The notes beneath the pieces are model-generated. The model was given only the letters and a program-made list of their open reading frames with translations, did no database searches and had not been told where the DNA came from. The translations under genes were made by a program, and so were the position numbers. This document shows positions 26,532 through 37,606 of a stretch of DNA of 64,000 nucleotides, in pieces; position 1 is the stretch's first letter, and each line of letters begins with the position of its first letter. This DNA is from Thioalkalivibrio sp. ALE14. GTDB taxonomy: Bacteria > Pseudomonadota > Gammaproteobacteria > Ectothiorhodospirales > Ectothiorhodospiraceae. The stretch spans positions 1-64,000 of the forward strand of contig NZ_AQXY01000028.1 of the NCBI RefSeq assembly GCF_000376845.1. The letters run 5' to 3'.

Positions 26532-26769
26532 GGTTGTAGTCCGCAAGTCCGTCGCCAAGGATCTGCGACGGGTTCCCGACAGGGCCGTACGCCGCATCCT
26601 GGAACGCATCGCTTCACTGGCCGAGGACCCCCGCCCACTGGGCGGCGAGAGGCTTTCCGCGCAGGAACGCTACCGTGTGCGGCAAGGCGTCTACCGAATC
26701 CTCTACGAGATTCAGGACGAGCAACTGATCGTCACGGTGGTGAAGATCGGCCACCGTCGCGAGGTCTAA
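26518..26769 (+). CDS. RelE/ParE-family toxin
   Basis: This 83-residue protein has the RelE core: KSVAKDLRRVPDRAVRRILERI, then the strands YRVRQGVYRILYEIQDEQL and IVTVVKIGHRREV. Arginines in the central strands and the H-R near the end are those usually tied to mRNA cleavage in RelE-type members. Its antitoxin gene overlaps it upstream. The reading frame is full length with no sign of decay. It ends 16 bases before the 3' end of the convergent parE gene. Confidence 0.82.
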   Translation: MASFEVVVRKSVAKDLRRVPDRAVRRILERIASLAEDPRPLGGERLSAQERYRVRQGVYRILYEIQDEQLIVTVVKIGHRREV

Positions 26770-26785
26770 CGGTGAAACGCGGCTG

Positions 26786-29109
<2,324 letters not shown>

Positions 29110-29985
29110 ATGGCAGAAGCCGCAAGCGCAACCGGCGACGATATCCTCGACGTCACTCAGGAGAGCTTCCAGCAGGCCGTACTGGACGAGTCCCACCAGC
29201 GCCCGGTCGTGGTGGACTTCTGGGCCGCCTGGTGCGGCCCTTGCCAGCAGCTGATGCCGCTGCTGCAGCAGCTGGCCGCGCAGTACGCCGGCAAGTTCCG
29301 CCTGGCCAAGGTCAACAGCGACGAGCAGCAGGCCCTGGCGCAGCAGTACGGCGTGCGCAGCCTGCCCACGGTGATGATCTTCCGCCACGGCAAGCCGGCC
29401 GACCAGTTCATGGGCGTACAGCCGGAGCCGAACATCCGCGCGATGATCGACCAGTATCTGGAGAAGCCCTCCGACAAGCTGGTCGAGAAGGCCCGCGAGC
29501 AGGCCCAGGCCGGAGACACGGACGGGGCCGTGGCCACGCTGCGCGCGGCGCTGGAGGATGAGCCCGACAACGGCGACCTGCGTATCGAGCTGGCCCGCGC
29601 GCTTGCCCAGGCCGGCGACCCGGAGGCCGCCGAGGCCGAGCTCGGCAAGCTGCCGCTTGGCGACAGCGAGAAGGAAGAGGCCAAGGCCCTGCGCGCGCGC
29701 CTGGGATTCGCGAAGACCGCTGCCGGCATCGACCCGCAAGCGGTCGCAAAAGAGCTGCAGGAAGGCGACCCGCGCCCCGAGGCGCTGGAGCAAATGGCGG
29801 CCTACGCGATGCTGTCGGGCCGTGCCGAGGAGGCGCTGGGGCTGTACCTGCAACTGATGAAGCAGCACCGCGCCTACAACGACGGTGCCGGCCAGAAGGG
29901 CCTGCTGGCGGCCTTCGAGGTGCTGGGCAACGATCACCCGCTGGTGGGACAGTATCGACGGCAGATGGCGTCGCTGCTCTATTAA
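29110..29985 (+). CDS. cnoX: Thioredoxin-domain chaperone CnoX (YbbN)
   Basis: This 291-residue protein joins an N-terminal thioredoxin domain (about 1-115) to a tetratricopeptide-like region (about 120-285) with alanine- and leucine-rich helix pairs. CnoX protects proteins from oxidation and hands them to GroEL. The active site is WCGPC, so unlike E. coli CnoX, whose motif is SQHC, this one should be redox-active. A GGAGG stands before the ATG. It is a single gene, divergent from parE and convergent with the broken osmC. Confidence 0.9.
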   Translation: MAEAASATGDDILDVTQESFQQAVLDESHQRPVVVDFWAAWCGPCQQLMPLLQQLAAQYAGKFRLAKVNSDEQQALAQQYGVRSLPTVMIFRHGKPADQFMGVQPEPNIRAMIDQYLEKPSDKLVEKAREQAQAGDTDGAVATLRAALEDEPDNGDLRIELARALAQAGDPEAAEAELGKLPLGDSEKEEAKALRARLGFAKTAAGIDPQAVAKELQEGDPRPEALEQMAAYAMLSGRAEEALGLYLQLMKQHRAYNDGAGQKGLLAAFEVLGNDHPLVGQYRRQMASLLY

Positions 29986-30111
29986 GCGGGTTCCGGGCGC
30001 CTGGGCAATTTCCCCTTGGCGTCCGGGGCCGCGATCGGGCGCTGGTCAACCAACATCGAGCCGGGATTCCCCTGCGACGGGAACCGCGGTGTGCAGGTCA
30101 AGCGCGGGCCA

Positions 30112-30144
30112 GGGCTTCGCGAGCAAGCTCGCTCCCACAGGGGG
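30112..30144. repeat. REP element of the Pseudomonas-like type
   Basis: The core GCGAGCAAGCTCGC is a perfect hairpin (six-base arms at 30119-30124 and 30127-30132 around AA) flanked by CTT and TCCCACAGG. This matches the layout of REP sequences that are abundant in Pseudomonas (TTCGCGAGC...GCTCCTACAGG). It lies between the convergent 3' ends of cnoX and the osmC fragment, the usual place for REPs, and may act there as a transcript end. Only one copy is seen. Confidence 0.65.
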
Positions 30145-30161
30145 CGCCCCCGCGGCAGCGC

Positions 30162-30832
30162 CTATTGCCTGGCGACGACCTCGCCGGTGAGTTGGGTACC
30201 CGGGGCCAGGGTCGAGTAGATCGTGCCCTTCTGCACGTTGCGGTGCAGGATCTCGAGCATCTCCTCGTCGGCATCGGTGCCGACCTCGACGCGGTATTCG
30301 ATCTTCGCGATGGCCGGCGGGTCATCCTGGCGCCAGGCGCGCAGCTGAATGGAGATGCTGTCGACCTCCATGCGCAGCATCGGCAGGGCACGCTGGATGC
30401 CGCGCACCATGCAGGCCCCGAGTGACGCCAGCATCAGCTTTGGCGGGCCAAGGGAGACGCTGATTGAATCGCGCGTCCGCGCTCGAGTCGCTTTTGCGTG
30501 CGAACAAGGCGCGGTGACTGCCGTGCAGTCATTCTGCACAAGGGAGCCGCAACGCCGTGCGCGCGCAAAAGCGGCCGAGCCCCTTCGGGGTTGGCGCCCC
30601 AGGTTCCCCGATCCTGCGTTACGGCCCTTGCCGGTAGCACCACTACCGGCTGCGCACCGCGCCTTGTCTCGGAAAACCTGGGGCGCCAACGCGGATGCGC
30701 GATTCAATCAGCGTCTCCCTAAGCGTCGTCGCGACCGTCCATGTCGGTGTCCAGCGTGACCTCGGCTTGCTTGGCCCGCGCCAGGCTGCCGTGGGCATCC
30801 ACCCGTTCGACGTTCAGCTGATATTCCAGCAT
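30162..30832 (-). pseudogene. OsmC-family protein gene split by a 270-bp inserted element
   Basis: The two halves of one OsmC-like gene lie either side of the element at 30451-30720. The N-terminal half starts at 30832 behind GGAG and reads 37 residues, MLEYQLNVERVDAHGSLARA then AEVTLDTDMDGRDDA, before a TAG formed at the element junction. The C-terminal half reads GPPKLMLASLGACM down to 30162 in an open frame that continues into the element. Joining them across 269 bases restores ...DDAFGPPKLMLASLGACM, the expected family sequence. OsmC proteins reduce organic hydroperoxides using two cysteines. Only one is visible (GACM), so a related thiol-independent member is possible. Confidence 0.8.
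30451..30720. mobile_element. MITE-like element with 31-bp terminal inverted repeats, inserted in osmC
   Basis: The ends are 31-base inverted repeats with one mismatch, beginning AGGGAGACGCTGATTGAATC on the left (30451-30481) and mirrored at 30690-30720. Inside are further perfect inverted repeats: 16 bases (30590-30605 with 30675-30690), 10 bases (30489-30498 with 30564-30573) and an 8-base hairpin (30630-30637 with 30643-30650). There is no transposase. The flanks are AA on the left and TAA on the right, so a clear target duplication cannot be fixed. It is non-autonomous and must have been moved by an enzyme encoded elsewhere. Confidence 0.8.
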
Positions 30833-30882
30833 GTCATCTCCACCCGCTGCCCGGACCGCCGTGCGATCCGGGTCGCCGGGAA

Positions 30883-31596
30883 TCAGTTACTGCCGAGGAT
30901 GCGCTCGATCACGGCCTGGGGTTCCTGGTAGCCGGACAGCTGCTGGCCGCCCTCGGTGATCAGAGCGGGCGTCCCGCGCAGACCAAGCTGCTGCCCCATG
31001 GCCATGTGCTGGTCCTGCGGCGTGGCGCAGCTGCCGTCGATGTCGTTCAGCTTGTCGCCTTCCTTCGCCCGGTCCATCGCCTCTTCGCGATCATCCGCGC
31101 ACCAGATGCGGTTCATGATCTCGGGGGAGTCTCGGCCCAGCACCGGGAACATCAGGTAGCGCACCTTGATGCCGGCGGCCAGGTATTCGGGCAGATCCTG
31201 GTGGATCTCGCGGCAGTAGGGGCAGTTCGGGTCGGTGAAGATATTCAGGACGCCCTTGGTACTCCCATTCGGGGAGTAGGTCACCAGCTCGGCGTCATCG
31301 ATGGCGGCGAACATGTCAGCGCGCACGCCACTCAGCGCGGCCTGGGTCAGGTTCTCGCGGGTCTCGAGATCGACCATGCTGCCCTGGATCAGATAGCGGC
31401 CATCTTCGGAGACGTAGAGGATATCGGTGCCGTAGCGGACCTCGTAGACGCCCTCCATCGGGGTCTCGCGAATGCTGTCGATCTCGCTATCCGGGATGAC
31501 CCGGGCCATGTATTCCTCGATGGCCTCGGTGGCCATGAGCGGGGTGCTGAACACGGCCAGGGCCGCGGCAAGGGGAAGAACGCGTTTCAGGAGCAT
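30883..31596 (-). CDS. dsbC: Thiol:disulfide interchange protein DsbC
   Basis: This 237-residue periplasmic disulfide isomerase corrects wrong disulfides and is kept reduced by DsbD. It has a signal peptide (PLAAALAVFSTPLMA), an N-terminal dimerisation domain, a linker helix and a thioredoxin-like domain with the CPYC active site at Cys125 and Cys128 (FTDPNCPYCREIH). The cis-proline loop is RGTPAL. A second cysteine pair (IWCADD and GSCATP) matches the structural disulfide of DsbC. It lies downstream of xerD in the same direction, as in many gammaproteobacteria. Confidence 0.95.
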   Translation of the reverse strand: MLLKRVLPLAAALAVFSTPLMATEAIEEYMARVIPDSEIDSIRETPMEGVYEVRYGTDILYVSEDGRYLIQGSMVDLETRENLTQAALSGVRADMFAAIDDAELVTYSPNGSTKGVLNIFTDPNCPYCREIHQDLPEYLAAGIKVRYLMFPVLGRDSPEIMNRIWCADDREEAMDRAKEGDKLNDIDGSCATPQDQHMAMGQQLGLRGTPALITEGGQQLSGYQEPQAVIERILGSN

Positions 31597-31692
31597 GGAT
31601 TCTCTCGTGGCTGTACAAAAAAACGGGGCCAGTCTAGCAGTCCCGGGCGCGCGGGCCTCGGGCTTTTTACTGGCAAGAACGCGTAATAGACG

Positions 31693-32598
31693 TCAGCCGC
31701 GGGGATGATGTTCCGCATGCAGGTCCTGCAGGCGGGCGCGTGCGACGTGGGTATAGATTTGCGTGGTCGACAGGCTGCTGTGACCCAGCAGCATCTGCAC
31801 CACGCGCAGGTCCGCTCCGTGGTCCAGCAGGTGGGTGGCAAACGCATGGCGCAGCGTGTGCGGCGACAGCGGTGACTCGATGCCAGCACGGCGCGCATGG
31901 GCCTTGATTCGGTACCAGAAGGCCTGGCGGGTGAGGCCGCTGCCGCGCCGGGTGACGAACACCGCCTCGCAGGGCGGGTGGCCGTCCATCAGGTCCGGCC
32001 GTGCCTCGCGCTGATAGCGGGCCAGCCAGTGAGCCGCCTCCTCGCCCAGCGGGACCAGGCGTTCCTTGTCGCCCTTGCCGGTAATGCGCACCACCCCCTG
32101 CCGGCTGTTGACCTCCGACTGTTCCAGCCCCACCAGCTCGGAGACCCGCAGGCCGGTGGCATACATCAATTCCAGCATCGCGCGATCCCGCAGGCCCACC
32201 GCGTCGTCGAGCTCGGGGGCCCTCAGCAGGGCCTCCACCTGGGCCTCGGACAGGCTGTCCGGCAAGGGGCGCCCGGCCCGAGGGGACTCGATCCCGACGC
32301 TGGGGTCATCCTCGCGCTCGCCCTGATGGACAAGATAGCGATAGAAACGCCGAATGCTGGACAGCGCCCGGGTGATGGACTTTGGCCGCGCCCCGGCCTG
32401 CATGCGCGCACTGACATAGCCCAGCAGATCGGGCGCACCGGCGGCCTCCAGGCTCGTGCCCCTCGGTTCCAGCCAGTGCGCCAGGCCCTCCAGGTCGCGG
32501 CGGTAGGCCGCCAGGGTGTGATCGGACAGGCCCTCGACCGCCCAGAGCTCGTCCAGGAAACGGTCGAGGGCCGGGGATGTCGCCGTGGCGACGCTCAC
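31693..32598 (-). CDS. xerD: Tyrosine recombinase XerD
   Basis: This 301-residue recombinase resolves chromosome dimers at dif together with XerC under FtsK control. The N-terminal SAM-like DNA-binding domain covers residues 5-95. The catalytic domain has the arginine in YATGLRVSELVGL, the lysine in GKGDKERLVPLGE, HTLRHAFATHLLDHGADLRV with the second arginine, LLGHSS with the histidine, and the nucleophile tyrosine in TTQIYTHV. The start is a GTG four bases after the slipin gene's stop codon. XerD rather than XerC is favoured by the neighbouring dsbC. Confidence 0.92.
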   Translation of the reverse strand: MSVATATSPALDRFLDELWAVEGLSDHTLAAYRRDLEGLAHWLEPRGTSLEAAGAPDLLGYVSARMQAGARPKSITRALSSIRRFYRYLVHQGEREDDPSVGIESPRAGRPLPDSLSEAQVEALLRAPELDDAVGLRDRAMLELMYATGLRVSELVGLEQSEVNSRQGVVRITGKGDKERLVPLGEEAAHWLARYQREARPDLMDGHPPCEAVFVTRRGSGLTRQAFWYRIKAHARRAGIESPLSPHTLRHAFATHLLDHGADLRVVQMLLGHSSLSTTQIYTHVARARLQDLHAEHHPRG

Positions 32599-32601
32599 GC
32601 G

Positions 32602-33414
32602 CTACTGACCACCCGGCTTCCCGGCGTTACCCGGGGCATCCGGGTTCTCCGCGCGGAATTTGCCCGCCAGGTTCTCGAACACCTTGGTCAGCTCCAGCGG
32701 TAGCGGGAAGAAGATGGTGTTGGCGTTCCCGTTGGTGGACATGTCCGCCATCGTCTGCATATAGCGCAGTTGCAGCGACGAGGGTGCCGCCTCCATCTGC
32801 TGGGCCGCCTGGACCAGCTTCTCGGCCGCCTGCAGCTCGCCCTCGGCGTGGATGACCTTGGCGCGGCGCTCGCGCTCGGCCTCGGCCTGGCGGGCAATGG
32901 CGCGGATCATCGAGTCGTCCAGGTCCACATGCTTGATCTCGACATTGGTGACCTTGATGCCCCAGGCGTCGGTCTGCGAGTCGAGGATCTCCTGGATGTC
33001 GTTGTTCAGCTTGTCACGCTCGGACAGCATCTCGTCGAGGTCATGCTTGCCGAGCACCGAACGCAGCGTGGTCTGGGCCAGCTGGCTGGTGGCGGCATAG
33101 TAGTCCTCCACCTGGATCACCGACTTGGCCGAGTCCACCACGCGGAAATACAGCACCGCGTTCACTCGCACCGTCACGTTGTCCTGCGAGATCACGTCCT
33201 GGCTGGGCACGTCGAGGGTGATGATGCGCAGGTCAATGCGGACCATCTGCTGGATGCCCGGGATTACGATGATAAGGCCCGGGCCCTTGACCGACTGGAA
33301 CCGGCCCAGGAAGAAGACAACGCCGCGCTCGTACTCCCGCAGCACCTTGATCGACATCACGATGATGGCGACCAGGATGACTAGCGGGACGACAAAGAAA
33401 CCGAGATCGTTCAT
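32602..33414 (-). CDS. Slipin (SPFH/stomatin-like protein)
   Basis: This 270-residue protein has an N-terminal membrane anchor ([17 protein letters not shown]) followed by the SPFH domain ([20 protein letters not shown], then [20 protein letters not shown]) and a helical [20 protein letters not shown] coiled coil. Stomatin-type proteins form ring-like membrane microdomain scaffolds. Pairing with a NfeD/ClpP-class protease gene 39 bases upstream on the same strand is the classic STOPP operon, in which the protease can cut the slipin. Confidence 0.9.
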   Translation of the reverse strand: MNDLGFFVVPLVILVAIIVMSIKVLREYERGVVFFLGRFQSVKGPGLIIVIPGIQQMVRIDLRIITLDVPSQDVISQDNVTVRVNAVLYFRVVDSAKSVIQVEDYYAATSQLAQTTLRSVLGKHDLDEMLSERDKLNNDIQEILDSQTDAWGIKVTNVEIKHVDLDDSMIRAIARQAEAERERRAKVIHAEGELQAAEKLVQAAQQMEAAPSSLQLRYMQTMADMSTNGNANTIFFPLPLELTKVFENLAGKFRAENPDAPGNAGKPGGQ

Positions 33415-33453
33415 GTCCTGCTCCTTCTACGTTATGGGCACCGTGACGACCGG

Positions 33454-35019
33454 TCAGCCGGCCGAGGCGGTGCCCGGGGTGTCCTCTTCGCTGGCGGGTT
33501 CGACCCGCAGCTTCAGGCCGTCGATGGCAGTCACGCGGACCTTCTGCCCTTCGCGCACGGGTGTCGAGGTCTCGGCGTTCCACTGCTCGCTGTGGACCCA
33601 GACCCGGCCGCTGCGCTCGAAGTCCTCGCGCGCCTCGCCGATCATGCCGATCATCTCTTCGTAGCCGGTTGCGGGTTTCTTGCCACGCAGGCTGAACAGC
33701 CGCCCCAGCACCCAGACCGACAGAATGCCGATGGCGATGGCCGTGCCGATCACCAGTGGCAGGGCCACGTTCAGGTTGGGGTCGTCCCACAGGATGATCG
33801 AACCGGTTGTAAACGCCACAATGCCTCCTATGCCCAGGGCCCCGAAACTGGGCACAAAGGCCTCTGCGATCATGAAGATCATGCCCAGCAGCATCAGCGC
33901 CAGGCCCGCATAGTTCACCGGCATCACCTGCAGTGCAAAGAACGCCAGGATCAGCGCGATCGAACCGATCACCCCGGGATAGATCGCCCCCGGGTTGGCC
34001 AGTTCGAAGATGATGCCGTAGATCCCCAGCAACATCAGGATGTAGGCGATGTTCGGGTTGGTGATCACCGACAGCAGCTGGGTGCGCCAGTCCGGGTCCA
34101 TGCGCACGATCTCCAGTCCCTCGGTGGCGAGGGTGCGCTCACCGTCATGCATGCGCACGGTATGGCCGTCGATCTGGGCAAGCAGGTCGTCCAGGTTGTC
34201 CGCCACGAAGTCGATGACATTCTGCTCCAGGGCCGCGGTCGCGGTCAGGTTGGAGCCCTCGCGGACGGTCTCCTCGGCCCAGTCGGCATTGCGCCCGTGG
34301 CGTTCGGCCAGACCGCGGATATAGGACACCGCATCCTCCAGGACCTTGCGCCCCATCGCGTCCTCGCCACGCCGCGGCTCCGGATCGTCCTCCAGCAGTT
34401 CCTCCTCGCTGGCCGGTTCGACCTCGCCATTGGCCGTTCCGTTGTCGTCCGCGGGCTCTTCGGTCGCCGCGTCCGGCTCCTCGTCACGTGCGTCGTCATT
34501 GGACTCGTCGGTGGCCTCGTCGTCACGGGCATCCTCGTCGGGTTGTGGCGGGTCCATGCCCGGCAGCCCGCCACCGCCCATCTGCACCGGTGTGGCCGAG
34601 CCGAGGTTGGTGGCCGGGGTCATCGCCGCGACATGCGACCCGTAGAGCATGTAGGTCCCGGCACTGGCCGCGCGCGAGCCGGCCGGGTGGACATAGGTGA
34701 CCACCGGCACGTCGGATTGCAGGATGTTCTTGATGATGCTGCGCATGCTGGAATCCAGCCCGCCCGGGGTGTCCAGCATCAGGATCATGATCTCGGCGTC
34801 CTCCGCCTCGGCACGCTCGATGCCGCGGCGAATGTAGTCGCCGGTGGCCGGGCCAATGGCGTCCTCCACCGTAAGCATCAGGGCATGGCGCCCGCCGGTA
34901 TCCGCCAGGCTCGCGGCGGCCAGCCAGCCCGCGCCTAGCACCAGGAAGGCCAGCCACAGCAGGTGGCGCCAGCGGCGCCCCGCGCCCGGTCCCGCCTTGC
35001 GTCCCAATGAAACCCGCAT
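33454..35019 (-). CDS. NfeD-family membrane serine protease (long form)
   Basis: This 521-residue protein has a signal anchor, a ClpP-like protease domain, four or five membrane segments (about residues 335-450) and a C-terminal OB-fold NfeD domain ending in VRVTAIDGLKLRVEP. In the protease domain the likely nucleophile is the serine in SRAASAGTYMLYGSHVAAM and the general base the lysine in GRKVLEDAVSYI. Between them lies an acidic low-complexity stretch of about 65 residues (around 175-240, rich in D and E), longer than in most relatives. Its partner is the slipin encoded just downstream. Confidence 0.9.
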   Translation of the reverse strand: MRVSLGRKAGPGAGRRWRHLLWLAFLVLGAGWLAAASLADTGGRHALMLTVEDAIGPATGDYIRRGIERAEAEDAEIMILMLDTPGGLDSSMRSIIKNILQSDVPVVTYVHPAGSRAASAGTYMLYGSHVAAMTPATNLGSATPVQMGGGGLPGMDPPQPDEDARDDEATDESNDDARDEEPDAATEEPADDNGTANGEVEPASEEELLEDDPEPRRGEDAMGRKVLEDAVSYIRGLAERHGRNADWAEETVREGSNLTATAALEQNVIDFVADNLDDLLAQIDGHTVRMHDGERTLATEGLEIVRMDPDWRTQLLSVITNPNIAYILMLLGIYGIIFELANPGAIYPGVIGSIALILAFFALQVMPVNYAGLALMLLGMIFMIAEAFVPSFGALGIGGIVAFTTGSIILWDDPNLNVALPLVIGTAIAIGILSVWVLGRLFSLRGKKPATGYEEMIGMIGEAREDFERSGRVWVHSEQWNAETSTPVREGQKVRVTAIDGLKLRVEPASEEDTPGTASAG

Positions 35020-35134
35020 GGGCTTCCTCTCCCGTCAGGGTGGATTCGTCGTACACTGCGTGCGCACACGCGACATCCGACTCGTTCACCACGATAAACC
35101 AAAGGCCGGACCGGCGCCGAACCCGCAGAGCCAC

Positions 35135-35737
35135 ATGGACCCGCAGGCAATGCAGACCCCGCCCGAAACCCTCGCCGCCGTGATCCTAGCCGGCGGTCAG
35201 GGCCGCCGCATGGGCGGTCGCAACAAGGGCTGGATCGAGTACCGCGGACGCCCCCTGATCGAACACGCGATCGAGCGCCTGCAGCCCCAGACCATGCAGC
35301 TCGCCATCAGCAGCAATACCGATATCGACCGTTATCGGGCGCTGGGGTTTCCGGTACTGACCGATTCCTTCCCGGATTACCGCGGCCCGCTGGCCGGGAT
35401 CGCGGCCGCCTTTGCGGCCTTTCCCGATTGCGAAATCCTGTGTGCACCGGTCGACGCGCCCGAACTGCCCCGGGATCTGGAACGCCGTCTGCGCCAGGCA
35501 CTGGAGACCGGTCCGGCCCCCGTGGCCATCGCCCACGACGGCGAGCGCCTGCAGCCCCTGTTCGCCCTGCTGCGTCCGGTCCTGGCGGATCGCCTGCACC
35601 GGGAGCTGGCGCGCGGCTCGCTGGCGGTCGGACGCTGGTTCCGCGAGGTCGGCGCGGTCACGGTGGACTTCTCCGACCAGGCCCGGGCCTTCGCCAACAT
35701 CAACACGCCCGAGGACCTGCATCCATCGTCGGAGTGA
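35135..35737 (+). CDS. mobA: Molybdenum cofactor guanylyltransferase MobA
   Basis: MobA adds GMP to Mo-molybdopterin, making the MGD form that DMSO reductase-type enzymes need. The 200-residue protein starts with the nucleotide-binding LAGGQGRRMGGRNKGWIEYR and has the metal-binding aspartate in CAPVDAPELP. The ATG at 35135 is used. Another ATG at 35150 is possible, and the longer upstream frame overlaps the divergent NfeD gene and is rejected. mobB begins 37 bases downstream, then moeA. The molybdoenzyme at 1068-3179 is a likely client. Confidence 0.93.
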   Translation: MDPQAMQTPPETLAAVILAGGQGRRMGGRNKGWIEYRGRPLIEHAIERLQPQTMQLAISSNTDIDRYRALGFPVLTDSFPDYRGPLAGIAAAFAAFPDCEILCAPVDAPELPRDLERRLRQALETGPAPVAIAHDGERLQPLFALLRPVLADRLHRELARGSLAVGRWFREVGAVTVDFSDQARAFANINTPEDLHPSSE

Positions 35738-35774
35738 CCGCTATACTGCTGCAGCGCAGCCCGGAAAGACGCCC

Positions 35775-36317
35775 ATGATCGAACCGACCAGTCCCCTGTC
35801 CCTGCCCCGCATCGCCTTCTCCGCCTGGAGCGGCAGCGGCAAGACCACGCTGCTCAAGGGCGTGATCCCGGCCCTGCGCGCCCGCGGCCTGCGCCCGGCG
35901 ATGATCAAGCATGCCCATCACGAGTTCGACGTGGACAAGCCCGGCAAGGACAGCTTCGAGCTGCGCCATGCCGGCGCCGACCAGATGCTGGTCGCCTCCG
36001 GGCGGCGCTACGCCCTGATGGTGGAGACCCCGGAGACCGACGATGGCCGCGTGCCGGACCTCGACATGCTGTGCGCGCGGCTGGACCCGCGACGCTGCGA
36101 CCTGATTCTGGTGGAGGGCTTCAAGCAGTGGGATCTGCCCAAGATCGAGGTGCATCGGCCGTCGGTCGGCAAGGCCCCGCTGTATCGCGAGATACCCGGC
36201 GTGGTCGCGGTGGCCACCGACGCCACCACCCTCGACTTCGAAGGCCCGCTGCTGCCGGTCAACGACCCGGATGCGGTGGCCGCCTTCATCATCGACTACC
36301 TCGACATCCATCCCTGA
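35775..36317 (+). CDS. mobB: Molybdopterin-guanine dinucleotide biosynthesis adaptor MobB
   Basis: This 180-residue P-loop GTPase assists MobA. The Walker A motif is SAWSGSGKTTLL near residue 20. It is followed by the conserved KHAHHEFDVDKPGKDSFELR and, later, LILVEGFK. It is not strictly required for MGD synthesis in E. coli but binds MobA and GTP. The gene sits between mobA and moeA with short gaps on both sides, so the three form one operon. Confidence 0.93.
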   Translation: MIEPTSPLSLPRIAFSAWSGSGKTTLLKGVIPALRARGLRPAMIKHAHHEFDVDKPGKDSFELRHAGADQMLVASGRRYALMVETPETDDGRVPDLDMLCARLDPRRCDLILVEGFKQWDLPKIEVHRPSVGKAPLYREIPGVVAVATDATTLDFEGPLLPVNDPDAVAAFIIDYLDIHP

Positions 36318-36337
36318 AGCGAAAGCGGAGACACCCC

Positions 36338-37594
36338 ATGCCCGAGGCTGCCCCCGGCTGCGACGAATTCGACCCCAATGCCAAGACCCTGGAACAGGCC
36401 CGCGCCGCCATCCTCGAGGTCTGCCGGACGATTACGCAGAGCGAACAGGTCACGCTGGAAGACGTCCTCGGGCGCACCCTGGCGCAACCGGTGCATGCAC
36501 GCATCGACGTGCCACCCGCCGCGGTCTCGGCGATGGACGGCTACGCCCTGTGCGCGGCGGACGCGGCGGAAGGCGCCTGCCTGGCCCTGGTAGGCACATC
36601 GGCGGCCGGGCACCCCTGGGACGGCGAGCTGCAGCCCGGCCAGTGCGTGCGCATCCTGACCGGTGCGGTCGTCCCGCGGGGTGCCGACGCCGTGATCATG
36701 CAGGAGCACGTAGAGCGCGGCGACGACTCCATCACGCTGCAACAGGGTGGCCTGAAACCCGGGCACAACATCCGTGGCCCGGGGGAAGACACGGCGGCCG
36801 GTTCGCCCCTGTACGACACCGGACAGCGCATCGGTGCCGCCGAGATCGGGGTGCTGGCCAGCCAGGGTATCGCCCGGGTGAGCGTGCTGCGCCGGCCGCG
36901 CGTGGCCTTCTTCTCCACCGGGGACGAGCTGGTCCCGCTGGATCAGCCACTGGGTCCGGGGCAGATCCATGACAGCAATCGCCACACCCTGCGCGCACTG
37001 CTCGCGGCCTATCCGGTCGAGGCCATGGACTACGGGGTAGTCCGCGACACCGAGGATGCGGTCCGCGACGCCCTGACGCGGGCCGGCGAACAGGCCGATC
37101 TGATCATCACGACCGGGGGCGTGTCGGTGGGCGATGCCGATCACGTGACCCGCGTGCTCCAGGCCTCGGGCCAGGTCGGCTTCTGGAAGCTGGCGATCAA
37201 GCCCGGCCGTCCGCTGGCCTTCGGTCACTTCGGCAACGCCCACTTCTTCGGCCTGCCCGGCAATCCGGTGGCCGTGATAACCACCTTCGCCCTGCTGGTG
37301 CGCCCGGCGCTCCTGCAGCTGGCCGGACGGAACGCGACCGAACCGCAGACCCTGAACGCGCGACTGCTGGAGGATCTGTACAAGACCCCGGGGCGCAAGG
37401 ACTTTCAGCGCGCGCTCCTGGAGACCGACGACCGCGGCTGGGTGGTCCGGGCCGCCGGTGGCCAGGGCTCGCACCAGTTGCGCGCGATGAGCGCGGCCAA
37501 TGCCTACGTGGTACTGCCGCGCGAATCCGCCGGGGCGCGGGCGGGCGACTGGGTGGAGGTCCTGCCATTCCGGGAGATCTTCCCGGAGGTGTGA
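36338..37594 (+). CDS. moeA: Molybdopterin molybdenumtransferase MoeA
   Basis: MoeA inserts molybdate into adenylylated molybdopterin. The 418-residue protein has the expected domain order and motifs: VSAMDGYAL, ILTGAVVPRGADAVIMQEH, FSTGDELVPLDQPLGPGQ, ITTGGVSVGDADHV and KPGRPLAFG followed by FGLPGNPVA. The ATG at 36338 follows GCGGAG. It is the last gene of the mobA-mobB-moeA operon. The moaA-E genes that make molybdopterin are not in the window. Confidence 0.95.
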   Translation: MPEAAPGCDEFDPNAKTLEQARAAILEVCRTITQSEQVTLEDVLGRTLAQPVHARIDVPPAAVSAMDGYALCAADAAEGACLALVGTSAAGHPWDGELQPGQCVRILTGAVVPRGADAVIMQEHVERGDDSITLQQGGLKPGHNIRGPGEDTAAGSPLYDTGQRIGAAEIGVLASQGIARVSVLRRPRVAFFSTGDELVPLDQPLGPGQIHDSNRHTLRALLAAYPVEAMDYGVVRDTEDAVRDALTRAGEQADLIITTGGVSVGDADHVTRVLQASGQVGFWKLAIKPGRPLAFGHFGNAHFFGLPGNPVAVITTFALLVRPALLQLAGRNATEPQTLNARLLEDLYKTPGRKDFQRALLETDDRGWVVRAAGGQGSHQLRAMSAANAYVVLPRESAGARAGDWVEVLPFREIFPEV

Positions 37595-37606
37595 GCCAGA
37601 CCCGGC

